Positions 6,401-6,460 of a DNA stretch of 6,460 bases are shown here, piece by piece; position 1 is the stretch's first letter, and each line of letters opens with the position of its first letter. The stretch comes from Pseudomonadota bacterium (GTDB lineage: Bacteria; Myxococcota_A; Polyangia; Haliangiales; Haliangiaceae). The notes under the pieces were generated by a model. The model worked only from the letters and a program-made list of their open reading frames with translations. It was not told where the DNA came from and did not search any database. The DNA is taken from assembly GCA_023430775.1 (NCBI GenBank), contig JAEYYY010000269.1:1-6460 (forward strand). Direction: 5' to 3'. The translations under genes and the position numbers were made by a program.

Positions 6401-6460
6401 CGATGATCGGGGCCGAGCCGGTGATGACGATGGTCTCGCCCGCACCCGAGCCGACCGGCG
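3423..6460 (-). CDS. TonB-dependent receptor, Oar-like (N-terminus truncated by window)
   Basis: An outer-membrane beta-barrel protein; 1011 residues are visible and the frame stays open to the right edge. The GTG at 6318-6320 is internal, because plug sequence continues before it (ETIVITGSAPIIDQGSTKTG). Plug features follow: IPTGRTFGGVLESSAG, ISMSGATSAENVYIVEGINT, and YNAEFGRATGGIVNVVTKSG at about residues 107-126. The rest is a barrel of alternating aromatic strands (KLWFYVGFAPAFNR, WATYIRDSWQIRPNLTFNVG, LYTQASYTFSRTRGNYPGL, LEVFFDLYNIYD) ending in GARLTF, the C-terminal Phe used for BAM insertion. The missing part should hold the signal peptide and probably a carboxypeptidase-regulatory-like domain, as in this family. 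Myxococcus Oar belongs to this group and is needed for development and PopC protease secretion; the substrate here cannot be inferred. Oddities are eight Cys in four close pairs and a charged helical insertion (727-759). Confidence 0.93.
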   Translation of the reverse strand, partial: PVGSGAGETIVITGSAPIIDQGSTKTGVTITDDYTRNIPTGRTFGGVLESSAGSQADIYGISMSGATSAENVYIVEGINTTDTAFGGLSTNLPNEFISETEVITGGYNAEFGRATGGIVNVVTKSGSNEFKGSIFGYMQPGLLTAPAVRTPSNASSIEVTGDVGYRADLGFELGGPIKKDKLWFYVGFAPAFNRIDYTRSVQTQTDCRTTLTDGSRTDCDGRLVQQGGFADGAPDVDPTTGFFITEEIDSEIRSSSSRVYNSLAKLNYALNPQQQGQLAVNFVPFTSKRPGLFGPASYGAKDRGITTDVSFKWTSKFNNDKTEVEATVGVHRDSFERSGIDKALTGTSQQVLVGGSLSTYAPNFGESMRTQQGCFDSPTGNGDNFPFITNCPMDSSAYVIGGPGSVYEDLEQRRSGRLGVTQRVKAAGTHELKAGIDFEDNMSKNSRALSGDAYLVNYVDTAVDVLRWVQITTPENQGGRFDQMCSTPNPDPDVGGEVSFNCDFLGNKGTEGTGIVSQTFNWATYIRDSWQIRPNLTFNVGLRYEEQRLRYAEFLQGTTDPVTGNKFGKNALALKGQFAPRIGALYDWTKEGRSKVYGHWGRFYESIPLAMNNLSFGAPILYVQRYSPAQCGELDPAIGAPNAEGCAGSTEAPDQLQQLSGVNGSLVAPGLKGQYIDEIVAGTEYEFWDDFKLGVSIQDRRFGRVIEDVSVDGANTYVISNPGQFPKEEEDKLQRRIDAMPEGPDRERLEKQLEMFRGIRIFDKPRRDYSAMQITMSKRFKNKLYTQASYTFSRTRGNYPGLISYDDNVIIPNNSTQYDLVELLANRIGALPQDRPHYIKLDGYYTFEKAKVGSLTVGARFRALSGTPENALGAHYLYGDNQSFLLPRGSIGRSSFDHGLDMHFGFARPLKRNMKLEVFFDLYNIYDNQGTFSVDNTYAPAVRQIDPNGAGGSLQNANPVSGGSYEDLIFLKTLDSDGNETSQPIGRNPNYRRTVGRYGPAYARLGARLTF

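Noticed and set aside
1..6460. A new multi-gene system, mobile element, CRISPR array or RNA gene
   Set aside because: Nearly every base is in one of five recognisable coding regions. I saw no transposase, integrase, direct-repeat array, tRNA-like or rRNA-like sequence.

Overview
The window is strongly GC-rich, tightly packed, ordinary-looking bacterial chromosome. A Pst phosphate importer operon lies beside a glycine-rich lipoprotein and an Oar-like TonB-dependent outer-membrane protein. Together these suggest a Gram-negative myxobacterium (Myxococcota, for example a Haliangium/Kofleria/Nannocystis-type lineage). That placement rests on protein style, not on a marker gene.

Layout. Positions 1-1993 (+ strand) carry the 3' end of pstC, then complete pstA and pstB. 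These are the two membrane permeases and the ATPase of the high-affinity phosphate ABC transporter. pstC and pstA overlap by 4 nt (ATGA), and pstA and pstB are 3 nt apart, so this is one co-translated unit. pstS and the rest of pstC would lie upstream of the window. phoU, a common neighbour, does not follow pstB directly.

After a 59-nt gap comes a complete 457-residue predicted lipoprotein gene (2053-3426, +). It has a very short signal peptide with a lipobox, a six-cysteine N-terminal module and a long Gly-rich region interrupted by beta-strand-like segments. Its stop codon overlaps, tail to tail, the stop codon of a large minus-strand gene (3423 to the window edge). That gene encodes a TonB-dependent receptor of the Oar/carboxypeptidase-regulatory-like type; only its N-terminus (signal peptide, probable regulatory-like domain, start of the plug) is cut off.

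How the genes relate. The Pst genes form one machine: phosphate passes through PstC/PstA, driven by PstB. The lipoprotein could be read through from the pst operon or have its own promoter; the sequence does not decide. The receptor is transcribed in the opposite direction, and nothing links it functionally to phosphate uptake except position.

No RNA gene, CRISPR array, insertion sequence or defence system is visible, and I found no convincing new multi-gene system. The points most worth a second look are the lipoprotein's architecture, four regularly spaced cysteine pairs in the receptor, and a charged helical insertion in one receptor loop.
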